From contig NZ_CP073136.1 of the NCBI RefSeq assembly GCF_023035675.1, positions 620,001 through 684,000 of the forward strand: a DNA stretch of 64,000 bases, in the 5' to 3' direction. The notes under the pieces were generated by a model. The model worked only from the letters and a program-made list of their open reading frames with translations. It was not told where the DNA came from and made no database searches. A program made the position numbers and the translations under genes. Positions 30,730 to 41,496 of this stretch are shown here, piece after piece (position 1 is the stretch's first letter; the number at the start of each line of letters is the position of its first letter). Origin of the DNA: Borrelia hermsii DAH (GTDB taxonomy: Bacteria; Spirochaetota; Spirochaetia; Borreliales; Borreliaceae).

Positions 30730-32043
30730 TTATATTAAAATGTATATTTCACATATTTCTTTATGGTGTTTCTTTATTGTATATTTCATTTTTTCTGTTT
30801 TTTGTATCAAACTTTTTAAGCCGTTTTCATAGCTTAAATCTAGTTTGATGTAGAGACTTAAGTCATTTCCTTGATAGAAAAAATTGAGTTCTTTGAAATT
30901 TATATTAATATTTTTTAATGTGTTTTTTATTTCTCTTTTTAAGTTTATGTTTTGTCTTGATAGAAGGTTGTTAGCATTGTTTATAATTACGTGTAATCCT
31001 TCTTTGATCATTATAAAACCAATACATATAGATATTATTTTATCAAATCCTGTCCATACATAATTTGCAAGCAATAAGCTTAGTGTGGTACCTCCATGAG
31101 AGAATATACAATTTTTATCAGATGATGATAATGCTAGAAGCAAATAGTTGTTATATCTTTTGCCGATTTGAAATTTTATCAAATATTCAATTATCTTTAC
31201 TAGGAAGAATATAAAGGGTATTAATGGTATCCAAATGCTTTTTTTTAAAGAATTATTTGAAAATATTTCTAATATGTTTTTTTTATCTTCATGATAATGA
31301 TCATGGTGATAATGATCATGGTGATGATCATTATCACCATGATGATGAAGATGCAATCCAGATTCACTTCTAAAATTAATTAATTTGTTAAGTCCCGTTG
31401 TGCTTAAAAATATTGTAAATCCTGAGATTATTATAATTATTCCTATAATAAATGCTATGAGGTTTTCCATTTTTTTATATCCATAAGGATAATAAATTGT
31501 TTCAGGTCGATTTGTAATTTTTAAACTAAAATAGGTAATTGTAGATAGGATAAAATCTGATGTAACATGAAGTGCATCTGCTATTAGTGCAAATGAACTA
31601 AAAATAACCCCAACAGTAAGTTTAGATATTATTGATGCTACTTCTGCTAATACTGATATAAATCCTATTCTCATTATAAGTGTATTTTTTTTTGTTTCAT
31701 AAATTAAATCTTTTTCATATACATTATTGTTATTTTCAAATCCTAAATTTTTAAGTTCTTCTTTTATGTCATTAATTGTGCATAAAATTTTTTGCAATTT
31801 ATTTTTTTTGCCATAATAAATTAGGTTATGAATGAGTACCCTCTCTATTCCTTCTGCTTTAAAATTTGGATCAATATAAAAATCATTAATTTTAATCTCT
31901 TTATCTTGTATTTGAGCTTTTAGATATGAAATTGTCTTAATATTATTTTCTGTGTAAACTATATAAATTTCGTTTTTTTTTAGGACGGCAAGTTTTAAGT
32001 GAGCGCATTTATTGGTATTTTTATCGTTAATTATCTTGATCAT
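30730..32043 (-). CDS. Cation diffusion facilitator (CDF) transporter with an N-terminal GNAT-like domain
   Basis: A 437-aa two-part protein. Residues 1-110 look like a GNAT acetyltransferase fold: NDFYIDPNFKAEGIERVLIHNL fits motif A when read in halves, and LKNLGFENNNNVYEKDL fits the usual C-terminal strand. From about 120 a CDF transporter follows, with ADALHVTSDF (metal-site residues in TM2), a cytoplasmic His/Asp loop at about 227-253 (HHHGDNDHHHDHYHHDHYHE), and a second metal motif (SSSDKNCIFSHG). CDF proteins export Zn, Mn, Fe or Co by proton exchange; the metal is unknown. AAGGAG precedes the ATG by 11 nt. I recall BB_0616. Confidence 0.75.
   Translation of the reverse strand: MIKIINDKNTNKCAHLKLAVLKKNEIYIVYTENNIKTISYLKAQIQDKEIKINDFYIDPNFKAEGIERVLIHNLIYYGKKNKLQKILCTINDIKEELKNLGFENNNNVYEKDLIYETKKNTLIMRIGFISVLAEVASIISKLTVGVIFSSFALIADALHVTSDFILSTITYFSLKITNRPETIYYPYGYKKMENLIAFIIGIIIIISGFTIFLSTTGLNKLINFRSESGLHLHHHGDNDHHHDHYHHDHYHEDKKNILEIFSNNSLKKSIWIPLIPFIFFLVKIIEYLIKFQIGKRYNNYLLLALSSSDKNCIFSHGGTTLSLLLANYVWTGFDKIISICIGFIMIKEGLHVIINNANNLLSRQNINLKREIKNTLKNININFKELNFFYQGNDLSLYIKLDLSYENGLKSLIQKTEKMKYTIKKHHKEICEIYILI
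31292..31343. repeat. Tandem 15-bp repeat and 19-bp inverted repeat inside the CDF His-rich loop
   Basis: TGATAATGATCATGG occurs twice in tandem (31292-31306, 31307-31321). Overlapping it, arms 31300-31318 and 31325-31343 are perfect reverse complements with a 6-nt centre. Together they encode the HDHYH units of the metal loop. Confidence 0.85.
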
Positions 32044-32161
32044 ATTTGCACTTTCTCCTTTTTTTGTTGCATAATCCTATTATGTGTAAAGATAACATTA
32101 TTTTTTTTAATGTTCAATTAATTTTGTTAATATCCTAAAATAGTTTGGAAGGGGAAGATTT

Positions 32162-32530
32162 ATGTTACAATCCCAATTCTTTGTTAAGAGATGTAAAAGA
32201 TGCATTTCTAAAGATGAAGTTTTAGTAAATAATGTAAAGAATGTTGAGAATATTTTTTATGATTTTCTTAAAATTTTTGATAAAAAATCTTTAGAGTGTA
32301 TATTCAATTATTATTATGAGAATTTTGACTTTGATGAGGGAATATATGCTTTTATTGATAAGTTTATTCCAATTATTAACTTTTTGTCATTAGAGGTTGT
32401 GGATTATGAATTTAACATTGATGAGAAAAAGCTCATATTAGAGGTTTTTGATTCCTCAGCATGTACTTTTAAAGCTGATAAATTAAGTGAGTTTGCAAGA
32501 GCCATTGTTTCTCTTGGTATTTTAAATTAA
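32162..32530 (+). CDS. Hypothetical 122-aa acidic protein with an N-terminal CxxC
   Basis: I do not recognise this family. The protein starts MLQSQFFVKRCKRCIS, with a CKRC pair that could bind metal or be redox active, and continues as a soluble, acidic, mostly helical sequence rich in Phe, Asp and Glu. No signal peptide or membrane segment is visible. GGAAGGGGA lies upstream of the ATG, so translation is likely. It is a single gene, divergent from the CDF transporter and convergent with cdd. I recall BB_0617, hypothetical. Confidence 0.65.
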   Translation: MLQSQFFVKRCKRCISKDEVLVNNVKNVENIFYDFLKIFDKKSLECIFNYYYENFDFDEGIYAFIDKFIPIINFLSLEVVDYEFNIDEKKLILEVFDSSACTFKADKLSEFARAIVSLGILN

Positions 32531-32563
32531 TATTTATATTTTGTCTTTACATAAGTTTTTAGA

Positions 32564-33019
32564 TTATGTTTCTTGATTTGCTTTAAATATTCTTGATAAT
32601 TCTTTTTTGTTGAATGGAACCTTAAGTAAATCGTTAAGTGTATAAGTTTGTGAAATTGTTTTAGTGGCGTTAAATTGATTAGGATCTGTTATTAATATTT
32701 TAGTATTTTCTTCAAAAAATTCTGACATTACTTGACGACATATTGCACATGGCACACTTGCTGGAGTTGTTGCGATCAATATAAAATCTATTTCTTGTGT
32801 ACCAACAGATGATATCATGTTCATCATTGCAGCTTGTTCTGCACAACGAGTTGCTCCAAAACTTGCATTTTCAACATTTGAACCTTGAAAAAATAAATTA
32901 TCTTTAGTTTTAATACAAGCACCCACTTTGAATTTTGAATACGGTGAATATGCATTATTTCTTGCAGTTTCAGCCATTTGAAATGCTTTTTCAATTGCAT
33001 TTTGTTCACTATGTTCCAC
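32564..33019 (-). CDS. cdd: Cytidine deaminase
   Basis: A 151-aa enzyme converting (deoxy)cytidine to (deoxy)uridine in pyrimidine salvage. The zinc site is intact: CAEQAAMM near residue 57 (C[A/H]E, catalytic Glu) and PCAICRQV near 92 (PCxxC). The length fits the small tetrameric class. Borrelia cannot make pyrimidines from scratch, so salvage is expected. The upstream strand carries dhhP in divergent orientation. Confidence 0.94.
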   Translation of the reverse strand: MEHSEQNAIEKAFQMAETARNNAYSPYSKFKVGACIKTKDNLFFQGSNVENASFGATRCAEQAAMMNMISSVGTQEIDFILIATTPASVPCAICRQVMSEFFEENTKILITDPNQFNATKTISQTYTLNDLLKVPFNKKELSRIFKANQET

Positions 33020-33152
33020 TTAAAACCTCTTAAGTTTATGATATTGTCAATTATAGCACGATGCTTATAATTTTCTATTAAAATATTGTAAAATATTTAA
33101 TTATAAGATGTAATAATTGTTGATTTGTATAAAGGTTTGTTAATATTTTTTT

Positions 33153-34112
33153 ATGATAGATGTTATTGAATTTATTAAGAAATACAATAATTTTATTATT
33201 ATTGGGCATAAGGATCCTGATTTTGATTGTATTGGTTCATCTTTAGCTTTAGCTTCTTTTTTGTCTAGAATAGGCAAAAGGGCTATTATGTTAAATGAAG
33301 GTCCTTTTGTGAGAAAGGAAATAATACCTTTTAAAGATAAGTTTTTATCTAGATGGCCAGATATTGCATCTTCAGATTATGCTGTTATTATTTTGGATTG
33401 CTCCATATTGAATCGTATTGGAGATGAATTTGCTTTTTATGTGAAGGATATGCCTATCCTTGTTATTGATCATCATGCATCAGGCGATAAGTTGGATGTT
33501 CCTGGATATATTGATCCTTTTGCTCCCTCAACTACTTTTTTAATTGAAAAATTAGTTAGAGAATTTGGGCATGAAGTTACTAAAGAAGAGGCATGGTATA
33601 TCTTGGTTGGATTTTGTACAGATACAGGATTTTTTAGATTTATTTCAAACAGTGATCCCGAGCCTTTTGAGATGATAGCTAGACTTGTATCTAAAGGCTT
33701 AAGTCTTAAAGATGTTTATAATTATGTTGAATCTGTTAAGAGCATAGCCTCAATAGATATTCTTGGTGTGATGTTAAATAATCTTAAATCTTATTTCGAT
33801 GGGAGAGTATTGCTTACCGTTTTGCCTTTCAATGATAAGAAGGACGCCAATGTTAGTGGTGTTAACGAGCTGTTTTATGCACTTCTTGCTAATGTTGAGA
33901 ATAATGAAATATTAGTTATTTTAAAGGAGACTGAAGATGGTTCTATTTTAGTGGGGCTTCGTTCTAGAGAATATTTTGATGTGGGCGAACTTGCAAAATG
34001 TTTTGGAGGCGGGGGACATAAGCATGCTAGTGGGTTTAAGGTTAAAAATAGTTCTTTAAATCTTTTAGAGAGTCAAGTAATTGCATACATAAAGGGTGCT
34101 ATTAAATCTTAA
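33153..34112 (+). CDS. dhhP: DHH/DHHA1 phosphodiesterase (DhhP; cyclic-di-AMP or nanoRNA hydrolase)
   Basis: A 319-aa stand-alone DHH-DHHA1 protein. Motifs: [18 protein letters not shown] near residue 17, DHHASG near 106 (the namesake motif), and [11 protein letters not shown] near 285 (DHHA1 substrate loop). There is no membrane or PAS domain, so it is of the NrnA/DhhP type and not GdpP. The B. burgdorferi counterpart (BB_0619) is described as an essential c-di-AMP phosphodiesterase. The ATG has no clear ribosome site. Its 3' end overlaps the convergent hexosaminidase gene by 11 bp. Confidence 0.88.
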   Translation: MIDVIEFIKKYNNFIIIGHKDPDFDCIGSSLALASFLSRIGKRAIMLNEGPFVRKEIIPFKDKFLSRWPDIASSDYAVIILDCSILNRIGDEFAFYVKDMPILVIDHHASGDKLDVPGYIDPFAPSTTFLIEKLVREFGHEVTKEEAWYILVGFCTDTGFFRFISNSDPEPFEMIARLVSKGLSLKDVYNYVESVKSIASIDILGVMLNNLKSYFDGRVLLTVLPFNDKKDANVSGVNELFYALLANVENNEILVILKETEDGSILVGLRSREYFDVGELAKCFGGGGHKHASGFKVKNSSLNLLESQVIAYIKGAIKS

Positions 34113-35757
34113 AGTTGATTAATGGGATTTGTCCTTTTGGATTGAAATCTTCTGTTAAAGTTAGGAATCCAGATTTAAATGACAGTGTTGTTGTTCCATA
34201 TACTATTACTATGTTTTGTATCCAGTCTAGGTTTTTAATGTGCTGGGGTGTAAGTGAGACAATTATGCTTATTTTATCTTTATATTCTTTTAAGTTATCT
34301 ATATATTTTAGACTAGCGGGTGTTGAGAGATTAAAGATAACTTGTTCGTGTTTTTCAATTAGGTTTTTTATTGCTTGTAGTTTTGTGGGATTTATGCTAT
34401 TTAAAGGGTAATAGTCATAGTAATAGCTGGAACTATTCTGAAATATTTTTTTCCCTTCTTTAACCATTGTGTTATAAGGTGATATTAAAAGTGTTTTTTT
34501 ATGCTTTGATACTTTTTTGAGTAGCTTTATTTTGGTTATCCCTCTTAATGTATTTTGTTCAAAAAATTTTTTAGCTTCTTTAGTAGGTATTGATTGAGCA
34601 TTTTTATGATTTGGATAAATTTCTGCTTCGTTTTTGTTCTCTTTTAAGTATTCTAACTTTATTCTAAGTATTCTTTTGTTAGATTTAATAATATTTTCTC
34701 TTATCTCATTATCTTTTTGCATGAGACTTAATAATTTATTGTAAGCGTTGTTTTGTATGTTTTCGTTTATTGATATTAATAAAATATCAGTTTCAGTTCT
34801 AATAATTCTTTCAATTGTGTCATAAATACTTTCATTTTGATATTTTACTGCATTCATTAATAAATCGTCTGTTATTATTAAATTATCATATTTCAGATTT
34901 TTCCTAAGGAGTTCCTTTATAATTTTAATTGAAGATGATGCAGGTATTTCTTTGCCATTTGTAAGCATTGGGTATGCTAAGTGTCCGCTCATAATTATTG
35001 GAATATTTTCTTGTATTAATATTTGATATGGCAGTAATTCATTTGAACACACTTCTTTTAAATTTAAGTTTATTATTGGCATTTTTGTGTGAGAATCAAG
35101 AACAGTATTGCCGTGTCCAGGGAAGTGTTTTGCTGTTGAAATTATGCCTGCCTGTTTTTGTCCTTTGTAAAAAGCTAGAGCAAAAAGAGAAACGATTTGG
35201 GAATTATTTGAATATGCTCTTGGTCCTATTGTAAAATTTTCTTCATTGCTGTAAATGTCTGTTATGGGTGCAAAATTTAGATTAATTCCAAGCTGTCTTA
35301 ACTCATTTGCTATGTGATATCCTGTAAGGTAAGAGTCGTTTGGGGATAGAGTAGCTGTAATTCCAAGATTTCCTATTGTCTTTGATGTTTTGAGTTTTAT
35401 ATGTTGTGTCCATCCACCTTCTTGATCTGTTGCTATAAATAAAGGTATTTTAAATCTATTTTTTTGAGACATTGATTGTGCTTTATTTATGCTTTCTATT
35501 AACATGTGTAAATTTTGGGCATTCCATCCAAATATTTTGATTCCTCCTAAGTTTTTTTCCTGTATAAAGTTCAGGGCAAATTTTGTTATTTGGTTTCCTG
35601 GATAACTTATCATAAACATTTGACCCAGCAATTCTTTGTCATTCATTTGGCTTACTATTTTATCTATTAATTTTTCTTTATCTTCTATAGTCCAAAAATT
35701 ATAGGGGAAACAATTATTATGGATAAAAAAGATAGTTATACAAACAATTTTTTTCAT
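34102..35757 (-). CDS. Glycoside hydrolase family 3 beta-N-acetylhexosaminidase-like protein
   Basis: A 551-aa exported protein: an N-terminal hydrophobic segment ([11 protein letters not shown]) suggests secretion. GH3 catalytic motifs are clear: [18 protein letters not shown] near residue 209 (the KH-GHG loop of NagZ-type enzymes) and [11 protein letters not shown] near 293 with the nucleophile Asp. It is longer than one-domain NagZ (about 340 aa), with a second domain of about 200 residues like two-domain GH3 enzymes. It probably trims GlcNAc from peptidoglycan or chitin fragments (inference). I recall it annotated as beta-glucosidase BB_0620. Confidence 0.82.
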   Translation of the reverse strand: MKKIVCITIFFIHNNCFPYNFWTIEDKEKLIDKIVSQMNDKELLGQMFMISYPGNQITKFALNFIQEKNLGGIKIFGWNAQNLHMLIESINKAQSMSQKNRFKIPLFIATDQEGGWTQHIKLKTSKTIGNLGITATLSPNDSYLTGYHIANELRQLGINLNFAPITDIYSNEENFTIGPRAYSNNSQIVSLFALAFYKGQKQAGIISTAKHFPGHGNTVLDSHTKMPIINLNLKEVCSNELLPYQILIQENIPIIMSGHLAYPMLTNGKEIPASSSIKIIKELLRKNLKYDNLIITDDLLMNAVKYQNESIYDTIERIIRTETDILLISINENIQNNAYNKLLSLMQKDNEIRENIIKSNKRILRIKLEYLKENKNEAEIYPNHKNAQSIPTKEAKKFFEQNTLRGITKIKLLKKVSKHKKTLLISPYNTMVKEGKKIFQNSSSYYYDYYPLNSINPTKLQAIKNLIEKHEQVIFNLSTPASLKYIDNLKEYKDKISIIVSLTPQHIKNLDWIQNIVIVYGTTTLSFKSGFLTLTEDFNPKGQIPLINFKI

Positions 35758-36026
35758 TTAAACCATACCAATCTTCTATTTTTTTTGATTCATAAGTATA
35801 TCATATTGTTTTTAAATCATTTCAATAAATGAATCCGTTTAAGTTATAAATTTTTTATTTTCACTCTAATTTATATTAAGAGATTTAATTTATTTTCAAT
35901 AGTAATTGTATTTTTTTTTAAAAAAAATACCAAATACTTATTTTATAAGTTAAAGTTCTTAGCATATTTATTGATAGTGGTCTTTTAAGTGCAGTGGGTA
36001 TGTATCTTTAAGAATATGGTTTTATA

Positions 36027-36055
36027 TTGACAAAATATCTTTGAATTTATAAACT
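36027..36055 (+). promoter_or_regulatory. Promoter of the CAU tRNA and DJ-1 gene
   Basis: TTGACA at 36027-36032; TATAAA at 36048-36053 (15-bp spacer) or TAAACT at 36050-36055 (17-bp spacer). This is the only clear signal in the 311-bp gap 35758-36068, which otherwise holds AT-rich sequence including a T9-A8 run near 35912-35930 and no reading frame of note. Confidence 0.5.
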
Positions 36056-36068
36056 TTAATGGCTGCAA

Positions 36069-36142
36069 GCTGATGTAGCTCAGTTGGTTAGAGCACTCGG
36101 CTCATATCCGAGTTGTCGTGGGTTCAAGTCCCTCCATCAGCA
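36069..36142 (+). tRNA. tRNA with CAT anticodon, probably elongator tRNA-Met
   Basis: Acceptor GCTGATG/CATCAGC is perfect, anticodon stem CTCGG/CCGAG with loop CTCATAT, discriminator A. It pairs at position 1-72, so it is not the initiator. It could be tRNA-Ile2 (lysidine-modified), which sequence alone cannot exclude. The T-stem has one T-T mismatch (36119 with 36133). Confidence 0.85.
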
Positions 36143-36158
36143 TTAAGGAGTTTGTGTT

Positions 36159-36704
36159 ATGAGAGCTGCAATTGTGCTTGCCAATGGTTTTGAAGAGATT
36201 GAAGCTGTAGTCCCTATGGATATTTTAAGACGTGGTGGTGTTGATCTGAAGGTTATTGGTTTAAATGATGATAGGGTTGTTTTAAGTTCTAGAGGATTTA
36301 CTTTTTGGACTGATAAGAAAATATCAGATTGTAGTGCAGATCATTTTGATTTAATAATACTTCCTGGAGGAATGCCTGGTGCTACAAATCTTTTTGAATC
36401 GCAAAATTTAGATAAGATTTTAAGAAATATGAACTTACAAGGTAAGTTGATTGCAGCCATTTGTGCATCACCAGCAGTTGTGCTTTCTGCAAAGGGACTT
36501 TTGGGGACAAATAAGTTTACGTGCTATCCAGGCTTTGAAAATGGTATTACTGATGGTGAATTTGTGGATGATGATGTTGTTGTTAGTAATAATTTCATTA
36601 CTTCTAAGGGTGTTGGCACGGCTTTCAAGTTTGCTTTTACTTTGCTTAAGATTATTAAGGGAGAGAGCGTACTTGAGGATGTTAAGAGGAAAGCTTTGCT
36701 TTAA
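36159..36704 (+). CDS. DJ-1/PfpI (ThiJ/YajL) family protein
   Basis: A 181-aa class I glutamine-amidotransferase-like fold. The conserved Glu lies in NGFEEIEAVVP near residue 14 and the nucleophile-elbow Cys in AAICASPAVVL near 103. Relatives are protein or nucleotide deglycases and oxidative-stress chaperones; older annotations call them thiamine-synthesis proteins, which is not supported here since no thiamine genes are near. AAGGAG sits 10 nt before the ATG, just after the tRNA 3' end, so the mRNA likely begins at tRNA processing. Confidence 0.88.
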   Translation: MRAAIVLANGFEEIEAVVPMDILRRGGVDLKVIGLNDDRVVLSSRGFTFWTDKKISDCSADHFDLIILPGGMPGATNLFESQNLDKILRNMNLQGKLIAAICASPAVVLSAKGLLGTNKFTCYPGFENGITDGEFVDDDVVVSNNFITSKGVGTAFKFAFTLLKIIKGESVLEDVKRKALL

Positions 36705-36787
36705 TATGATTTGTACTACAGGATATTTCAGTTAATTTAGTAAGTCAGTTCTTAAAGATTGCCTTATAATAATTTAAATTTTTTAAT

Positions 36788-38014
36788 TTATTTTAAATCC
36801 CGTGAGTGTTCTGTAATTAGGTTATAGGTATCTTCAAGTATGGTTAGTTCTTCATTTGTTGGTATTACAAGTATTTTTGTCTTACTTTTTTCACTTGATA
36901 TATCAGATTCTATGTTTTTTTCTCTTGCTAAATTATTTTTTTGAAGATCAATTTCTATCCCAATCTTTTCAAATCCTTTTAGTGATAGTTCTCTTATTCC
37001 ATAATCGGTAACACCAATGCCAGCCGTGAAAACTATTGCATCAATATTGAATTCAAGAATTGCAAGGTAAGACCCAATATATTTTTTTATTCTATAAGCC
37101 ATTATTTCAACTGCAAGTTTAGAATTATATTCATTATTTTCCACCCCTTCCCAAATATCTCTTAGATCGTTTGACTTAAGAGATATGCCAAGCATACCAC
37201 TTTCCTTGTTAAGTATTTCTTCAATCTTTCTTGGGGTCTTATTTAGTACTTTGCTCATTAAAGGAATAATTGCAGGATCTATGTCTCCACTTCTTGTTCC
37301 CATTGCAAGTCCTTCAAGAGGAGTAAGCCCCATGCTTGTATCGTAAGATATTCCTTTTTTAACTGCATTGATGCTTGATCCATTGCCTAGGTGTAGTATT
37401 ATTAAGTTTAGATCTTTTTTATGTTTGTTAAGTATTGTTGCAACTCTTTTAGTTATATATGCATATGATAATCCGTGAAATCCGTATTTTCTGATATTAT
37501 AGTCTTTATACCAAGAGTATGGTGTAGCGTATAAGAATGCATTTTCATTCATGGTTTGATGCCATGATGTGTCAAAGCATAAAACTTGTTTTGCATTTGG
37601 GAATATTTTAAGTGTTATTTCTATGACTTTTATTGCAGTTGGATTGTGAAGGGGTGCAAGAGCGGAAATTTTTTCAAGTTCACTTAAGATATTTTCATTA
37701 AGTATTACTGAATTTTTAAAATTTGGGCCCCCATGTACAATTCTGTGTCCTATTCCTTGAATTTCATTTAGATTGTTTATGATATTTAATTTCTTGTTTG
37801 TTAATATTTTAATCAGTTGTTTTAATGCTTCCTTGTGTGATTTGATGTGTTTATCTATTTTTTCGAGTAAGTCGTTTTGAGTCTTAATTCTAATTATTGA
37901 TTTTTTTGTTTTTATTTTTTCAATTGTTCCAGATGCTAGGATTTGTGTATTTTTATGTTGATAGAGTGTAAATTTTAATGAAGAACTTCCTGTGTTAAGT
38001 GTTAATATTTTCAT
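36788..38014 (-). CDS. ackA: Acetate kinase
   Basis: A 408-aa ASKHA-fold kinase interconverting acetyl-phosphate and acetate. N-terminal [13 protein letters not shown] (adenosine/phosphate motif), [34 protein letters not shown] and [20 protein letters not shown] are all typical. In Borrelia acetate enters through this enzyme to acetyl-P and on to the mevalonate pathway, and acetyl-P influences the Rrp2-RpoN-RpoS route (known for B. burgdorferi). AAAGGA precedes the start. It follows mfd by 16 bp in the same operon. Confidence 0.95.
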   Translation of the reverse strand: MKILTLNTGSSSLKFTLYQHKNTQILASGTIEKIKTKKSIIRIKTQNDLLEKIDKHIKSHKEALKQLIKILTNKKLNIINNLNEIQGIGHRIVHGGPNFKNSVILNENILSELEKISALAPLHNPTAIKVIEITLKIFPNAKQVLCFDTSWHQTMNENAFLYATPYSWYKDYNIRKYGFHGLSYAYITKRVATILNKHKKDLNLIILHLGNGSSINAVKKGISYDTSMGLTPLEGLAMGTRSGDIDPAIIPLMSKVLNKTPRKIEEILNKESGMLGISLKSNDLRDIWEGVENNEYNSKLAVEIMAYRIKKYIGSYLAILEFNIDAIVFTAGIGVTDYGIRELSLKGFEKIGIEIDLQKNNLAREKNIESDISSEKSKTKILVIPTNEELTILEDTYNLITEHSRDLK

Positions 38015-38030
38015 ATCCTTTACTTGATTA

Positions 38031-41000
38031 TTATAATAATAGATTCAAATGTCTATATATGCAGTTTATTTTTTCTGATTCTTTAACATTTTTTAGGTTT
38101 AGAAAAACTGATTTTTTATCTTTTGGATTTATTTTCAATGTAGTAGGATCATCTTTTATGATTTGCATTATCCTGTAAACAGGAATACTCTTTATATCTA
38201 AATATTCGATTTCAAGTAACCCATTTTTTTCTTTAAGGCTTGTAATATTGAGTTTTTTGGCAAGTAGTTTCAGTTCTGATAATATAAGTAAGGTGTTAAG
38301 CTCTTCTGGAATTGAGCCAAATCGGTCATGAATTTCAGCTCTTATTTTGTTATTTTCTTCCTCGCTTTGAATTGCTGAAATTTTTTTGTAAATTGATATT
38401 TTGTCTTGTTCATTATTTACATAGCTATCGGGAATGAATCCATTGTAGTTGATTTCAATAGTGATTTCATCTTCCTTAGAATTTTTTCCCATTCGCTTTT
38501 CAATCGCTTTATTTAACATTGTTAAGTAGTAATCCAGTCCAATAGATTCGATCTCTCCATGTTGTTCTTTCCCAAGTAGGTTCCCAACACCTCTTATTTC
38601 CATGTCTTTCATTGCAATTTGAAATCCTGCTCCAAGTTCTGAAAATTCAGATATTGCCCTTAATCTTTCAATAGCACTTTCGTTTAAGCTTGAGCTTTCT
38701 TTATATAAGAAATAAGCGAAGGCTTTCTGTGAACTTCTGCCAACCCTGCCCCTTAGTTGGTATAGTTGTGCAAGTCCGAATCTGTTTGCATTGTTAATTA
38801 TTATTGTATTTGCATTTTCAATATCTATTCCGTTTTCAATTATTGTTGTTGATAGTAGTACCTGATATGATTTATTTATAAAATCATGCATGATATTTTC
38901 AATTTGGTCACCTGTAAGCCTTGCATGAATAGTTGCAATTCTTGCGTAAGGGACTACTTTCTCTAGCATTGCTTTTATTAAATCTAATTCTTGAATATTA
39001 TGATGCACAAAAAATACTTGTCCGTCTCGGGAGAGTTCATGCTCTATTGCGTGTTTAATCAAAAGCTCGCTAAATTCTTCTACATAAGTTTCTATTTTGA
39101 TTCTGTTTTGGGGTGGAGTTTTTAAAACTGAAATGTCTCTTAGTTTAATTAATGACATATGAAGAGATCGCGGAATTGGAGTTGCTGATAGGGTAAGACA
39201 GTCAACAGAGACTTTTATTTCTTTTAGTTTCTCTTTTTCTCTTACCCCGAATCTTTGTTCCTCGTCGATTATAATGAGTCCTAAGTTTTTATATATTATT
39301 TTCTTAGAGAGTATTTTGTGTGTTCCAATTATTATGTCAATTTCGCCCGTTGCTAAGTTTTTAATAATTTCCCTTTCTTTTGATTTTTTTATAAATCTAC
39401 TCATCATTGCAATTTTAATTGGAAAGTTTTTAAATCTTTTCTTAAATGTATTGAAATGTTGTTCTGCAAGAATTGTGGTTGGGGAGAGTATTGCTACCTG
39501 TTTTGTTCCCATGACAGCTTTGAATGCAGCCCTCATTGCGACTTCGGTTTTACCAAATCCAACATCACCGCATAAAAGTCTATCCATTACTTTTAAGCTC
39601 ATCATATCTTGTTTGATTTCTGATATTGCTGTTAGTTGATCTGGGGTTTCATCATATGCAAATTCTGATTCAAATAATAATTGCCATTCATTATCTTGAG
39701 GATATTGAAATCCCTTAGTGCTTTCTCTTGCTGAATAGAGTGAAACAAGCTGGTCGGCAATTGCATCAATTCTTTTCTTTGCATTAGCTTTTTTCTTTTC
39801 CCAGGTTTTTGAGCTGATTTTATCTAATTTTATATTTTGATTTTCATTTCCAATATACCTTTGGATAAGGTGTGTTTGCTCAATTGGAATAAATAATTTT
39901 TCATTATCTGCATATTCAATTTCAATATAATCTTTTTCAAGAAGACTTGTTTTGATTCTTTTGATTTGCTTAAATATTCCAATTCCATGGTTGATGTGAA
40001 CTACATGACTATTTTTTTCAACTTCAATAAATGAATCAATAGGTTTTGTTCTTGATGATTCGAAAACTTTATTTATTTTTTGTCTTCTGTTAAATATATC
40101 TGATTCAAGGATAATGGCTATTTTTTCTTTGTTTATTATAAGTGAGCTTGATATTTTTAAAACTTCAATTTTGATTTTTGGCAGATCTTTGAAGATGTAT
40201 TTTAATTTTTCTTTTTGTGAACTAGATTCTGCCGCAATAATTACTTTAAATCCGTTATTTAGCCAGTTTTGTATTTCTTCCTTTGCAAGTGCAATGTTTG
40301 AAAAAAATCTACGCCCACTTTCAATTTCAAATTCTACAAGTTCTTCTGTTTGTGTATTTGCAGGAGTTTTGACGAAGAAAATATTAGTTTTTAATTTTAA
40401 ATCATTCAAATTTATAAAAATTTCTTTTGGTGCAATTGTTTTCTCTCCTGACTCTATTGCTTGGCTATAAAGTTTTTCATACTCTTTATAGATCTTTTTG
40501 ATCTCTTCTTGTAAATTTGGTATTTCGAAATTTATAGTAAGCGTATCTTCATTTATTTCTTGACTTAGGTATGTGTCTCCTATTAACGGATAAAATATTT
40601 CTTCTGCTCTTGCATGATATTTTGTTTCAATTTGTTCAAATAATTTTTTATATTCATTTTCTTTTATGTAGTGTTTTAATCTGTTTATGCTTTCATTATT
40701 CCAAATGATTTCCTTTTTAGGAATTATATCAAATTCGGAGATTTCATTGCCTTTTTTTAATTGAGTTAAGGGATTAAAATATTTGATTTCTTTTATTGTG
40801 TCATTATGCAGTGAAATTCTTATTGGTTCTGCCTTATTAAATGAGTGTATGTCTATTATTTCACCCTTTATTGTAAATTCTCCAGGTAATGTAACTCTCA
40901 TTGTTTTTTCATAGCCTAGTCTTATAAGTTTGCTTTCAAGATTTTTTATGTTTATTAACTTGCTTGTCTGAATCTTATAAATATTTTTAAATAAATTTTC

Positions 41001-41399
41001 TTTTGTAGGTATTTTGCTAAGTAGGGATTTTAATAAAACAATATAGATTCCAGGATTATTTTCATAAAAATTGATTAAGAATTTTATTCGTTCGCTAAAG
41101 ATTGTACTTTTTGAGCCGATGCCTTTATATACAAGAGGACTGAAATAATTAAGTTCATATATTTTATCTGTAATTTGCATTAAGTCATCTTTGAGTGCAT
41201 CTGCAATATTTTCATTGTTAACTATTAATATAATTTTATTATTACCGCTATATTCCTTTATTTTGTTTATTAAAAAAGCTTCAAAAAATCCCCCATGCCC
41301 TACTAGTGTAAAGGGTAGATTTTCTTTAATGAGTTGTTGTATTTTTTTTAAATTTTGATTGTCATTTAGTATGGTAGTTAATTCTTTTTCTATGTTCAT
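38031..41399 (-). CDS. mfd: Transcription-repair coupling factor
   Basis: A 1122-aa SF2 translocase that removes stalled RNA polymerase and recruits UvrA. The order is a UvrB-like N-terminus, an RNA-polymerase-interacting CarD-like domain ([13 protein letters not shown] near residue 470), a RecG-like helicase core with [14 protein letters not shown] near 612 and DEEQRFGV near 710, QLRGRVGRS, and a TRCF C-terminal domain. Length is close to the usual 1150. AAGG precedes the ATG. First gene of the mfd-ackA unit, divergent from an exported protein gene. Confidence 0.95.
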   Translation of the reverse strand: MNIEKELTTILNDNQNLKKIQQLIKENLPFTLVGHGGFFEAFLINKIKEYSGNNKIILIVNNENIADALKDDLMQITDKIYELNYFSPLVYKGIGSKSTIFSERIKFLINFYENNPGIYIVLLKSLLSKIPTKENLFKNIYKIQTSKLINIKNLESKLIRLGYEKTMRVTLPGEFTIKGEIIDIHSFNKAEPIRISLHNDTIKEIKYFNPLTQLKKGNEISEFDIIPKKEIIWNNESINRLKHYIKENEYKKLFEQIETKYHARAEEIFYPLIGDTYLSQEINEDTLTINFEIPNLQEEIKKIYKEYEKLYSQAIESGEKTIAPKEIFINLNDLKLKTNIFFVKTPANTQTEELVEFEIESGRRFFSNIALAKEEIQNWLNNGFKVIIAAESSSQKEKLKYIFKDLPKIKIEVLKISSSLIINKEKIAIILESDIFNRRQKINKVFESSRTKPIDSFIEVEKNSHVVHINHGIGIFKQIKRIKTSLLEKDYIEIEYADNEKLFIPIEQTHLIQRYIGNENQNIKLDKISSKTWEKKKANAKKRIDAIADQLVSLYSARESTKGFQYPQDNEWQLLFESEFAYDETPDQLTAISEIKQDMMSLKVMDRLLCGDVGFGKTEVAMRAAFKAVMGTKQVAILSPTTILAEQHFNTFKKRFKNFPIKIAMMSRFIKKSKEREIIKNLATGEIDIIIGTHKILSKKIIYKNLGLIIIDEEQRFGVREKEKLKEIKVSVDCLTLSATPIPRSLHMSLIKLRDISVLKTPPQNRIKIETYVEEFSELLIKHAIEHELSRDGQVFFVHHNIQELDLIKAMLEKVVPYARIATIHARLTGDQIENIMHDFINKSYQVLLSTTIIENGIDIENANTIIINNANRFGLAQLYQLRGRVGRSSQKAFAYFLYKESSSLNESAIERLRAISEFSELGAGFQIAMKDMEIRGVGNLLGKEQHGEIESIGLDYYLTMLNKAIEKRMGKNSKEDEITIEINYNGFIPDSYVNNEQDKISIYKKISAIQSEEENNKIRAEIHDRFGSIPEELNTLLILSELKLLAKKLNITSLKEKNGLLEIEYLDIKSIPVYRIMQIIKDDPTTLKINPKDKKSVFLNLKNVKESEKINCIYRHLNLLL

Positions 41400-41496
41400 T
41401 TTTTACCTTTTTGTTTCTGTAGTTTAGTATAATATTATATATTAATAGATATGTTCCGTTTCGTTATGTATAATATAATTAGATTTTGAGGAGTTT

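Noticed and set aside
31285..31350. Possible CRISPR-like or mobile repeat
   Set aside because: The repeats are contiguous, lie inside a coding frame and encode a His/Asp metal loop; there are no spacers.
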